A stretch of 5,679 nucleotides of DNA from Chitinivibrionales bacterium (GTDB taxonomy: Bacteria > Fibrobacterota > Chitinivibrionia > Chitinivibrionales > JANQEN01). Below the pieces are notes generated by a model. The model was not told the origin of the DNA, made no database searches, and saw nothing but the letters and a program-made list of their open reading frames with translations. Location: the NCBI GenBank assembly GCA_030593665.1, contig JAUVGS010000162.1, positions 1 to 5,679 on the forward strand, in the 5' to 3' direction. Both the position numbers and the translations under genes were made by a program. Below, in pieces: positions 5,675 to 5,679 of this stretch; within the stretch, counting starts at the first letter, position 1, and each line of letters begins with the position of its first letter.

Positions 5675-5679
5675 TGCAG

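Overview
The window carries genes on the minus strand only and comes from a bacterium of moderate GC content. All four leader peptides end in an Ala-Gln-type or similar signal-peptidase site. Three large genes end in FlgD-Ig-like C-terminal domains of the kind used as type IX secretion (T9SS type A) sorting signals (for example PAGIYFVRL...VEKVVVK). That points to a lineage of the Bacteroidota/Fibrobacterota/Cloacimonadota kind, but the exact taxon cannot be fixed from this sequence.

The core (1504-5674) is a tandem array of three paralogous secreted six-bladed Kelch-type beta-propellers: gene A (4355-5674), gene B (3025-4314) and gene C (1504-2886), transcribed in that order. Each reading frame is interrupted exactly once by an in-frame TGA, always directly after a Cys codon and always at the end of a Kelch blade (GG..-Cys-UGA). 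Translation resumes in the same frame and completes the six blades. Downstream of each UGA (13, 16 and 16 nt) sits the same 12-nt palindrome, GCCAGGTTTGGC, a GCCA/TGGC stem with a GGTT loop. It changes the otherwise invariant blade motif (N/x)-D-V-W into x-Q-V-W. This is the expected geometry of a bacterial SECIS element, so the three genes are read here as full-length secreted selenoproteins with a vicinal Cys-Sec pair. UGA also ends gene A, which argues against a general change of genetic code. I do not recognise a described selenoprotein family of this kind.

From left to right: 1-675 is the 5' part of a further secreted protein of unknown function. 676-1360 has no supported gene but holds short direct repeats, a 174-bp nested inverted-repeat element (1086-1259) and a terminator-like hairpin for gene C. 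1361-1501 is a 46-codon orphan of a C-terminal sorting domain, a relic of another copy or of a domain swap at the end of gene C. 1504-5674 is the three-gene array. Genes A and B are 40 nt apart and probably co-transcribed. Gene C follows a 130-nt gap with its own candidate promoter, and it carries a palindromic element inside the N-terminal part of its coding frame.

No selenocysteine machinery (selA, selB, selC, selD) is visible in the window, so the selenoprotein reading rests on the three-fold conservation and on the hairpin, not on a seen pathway.
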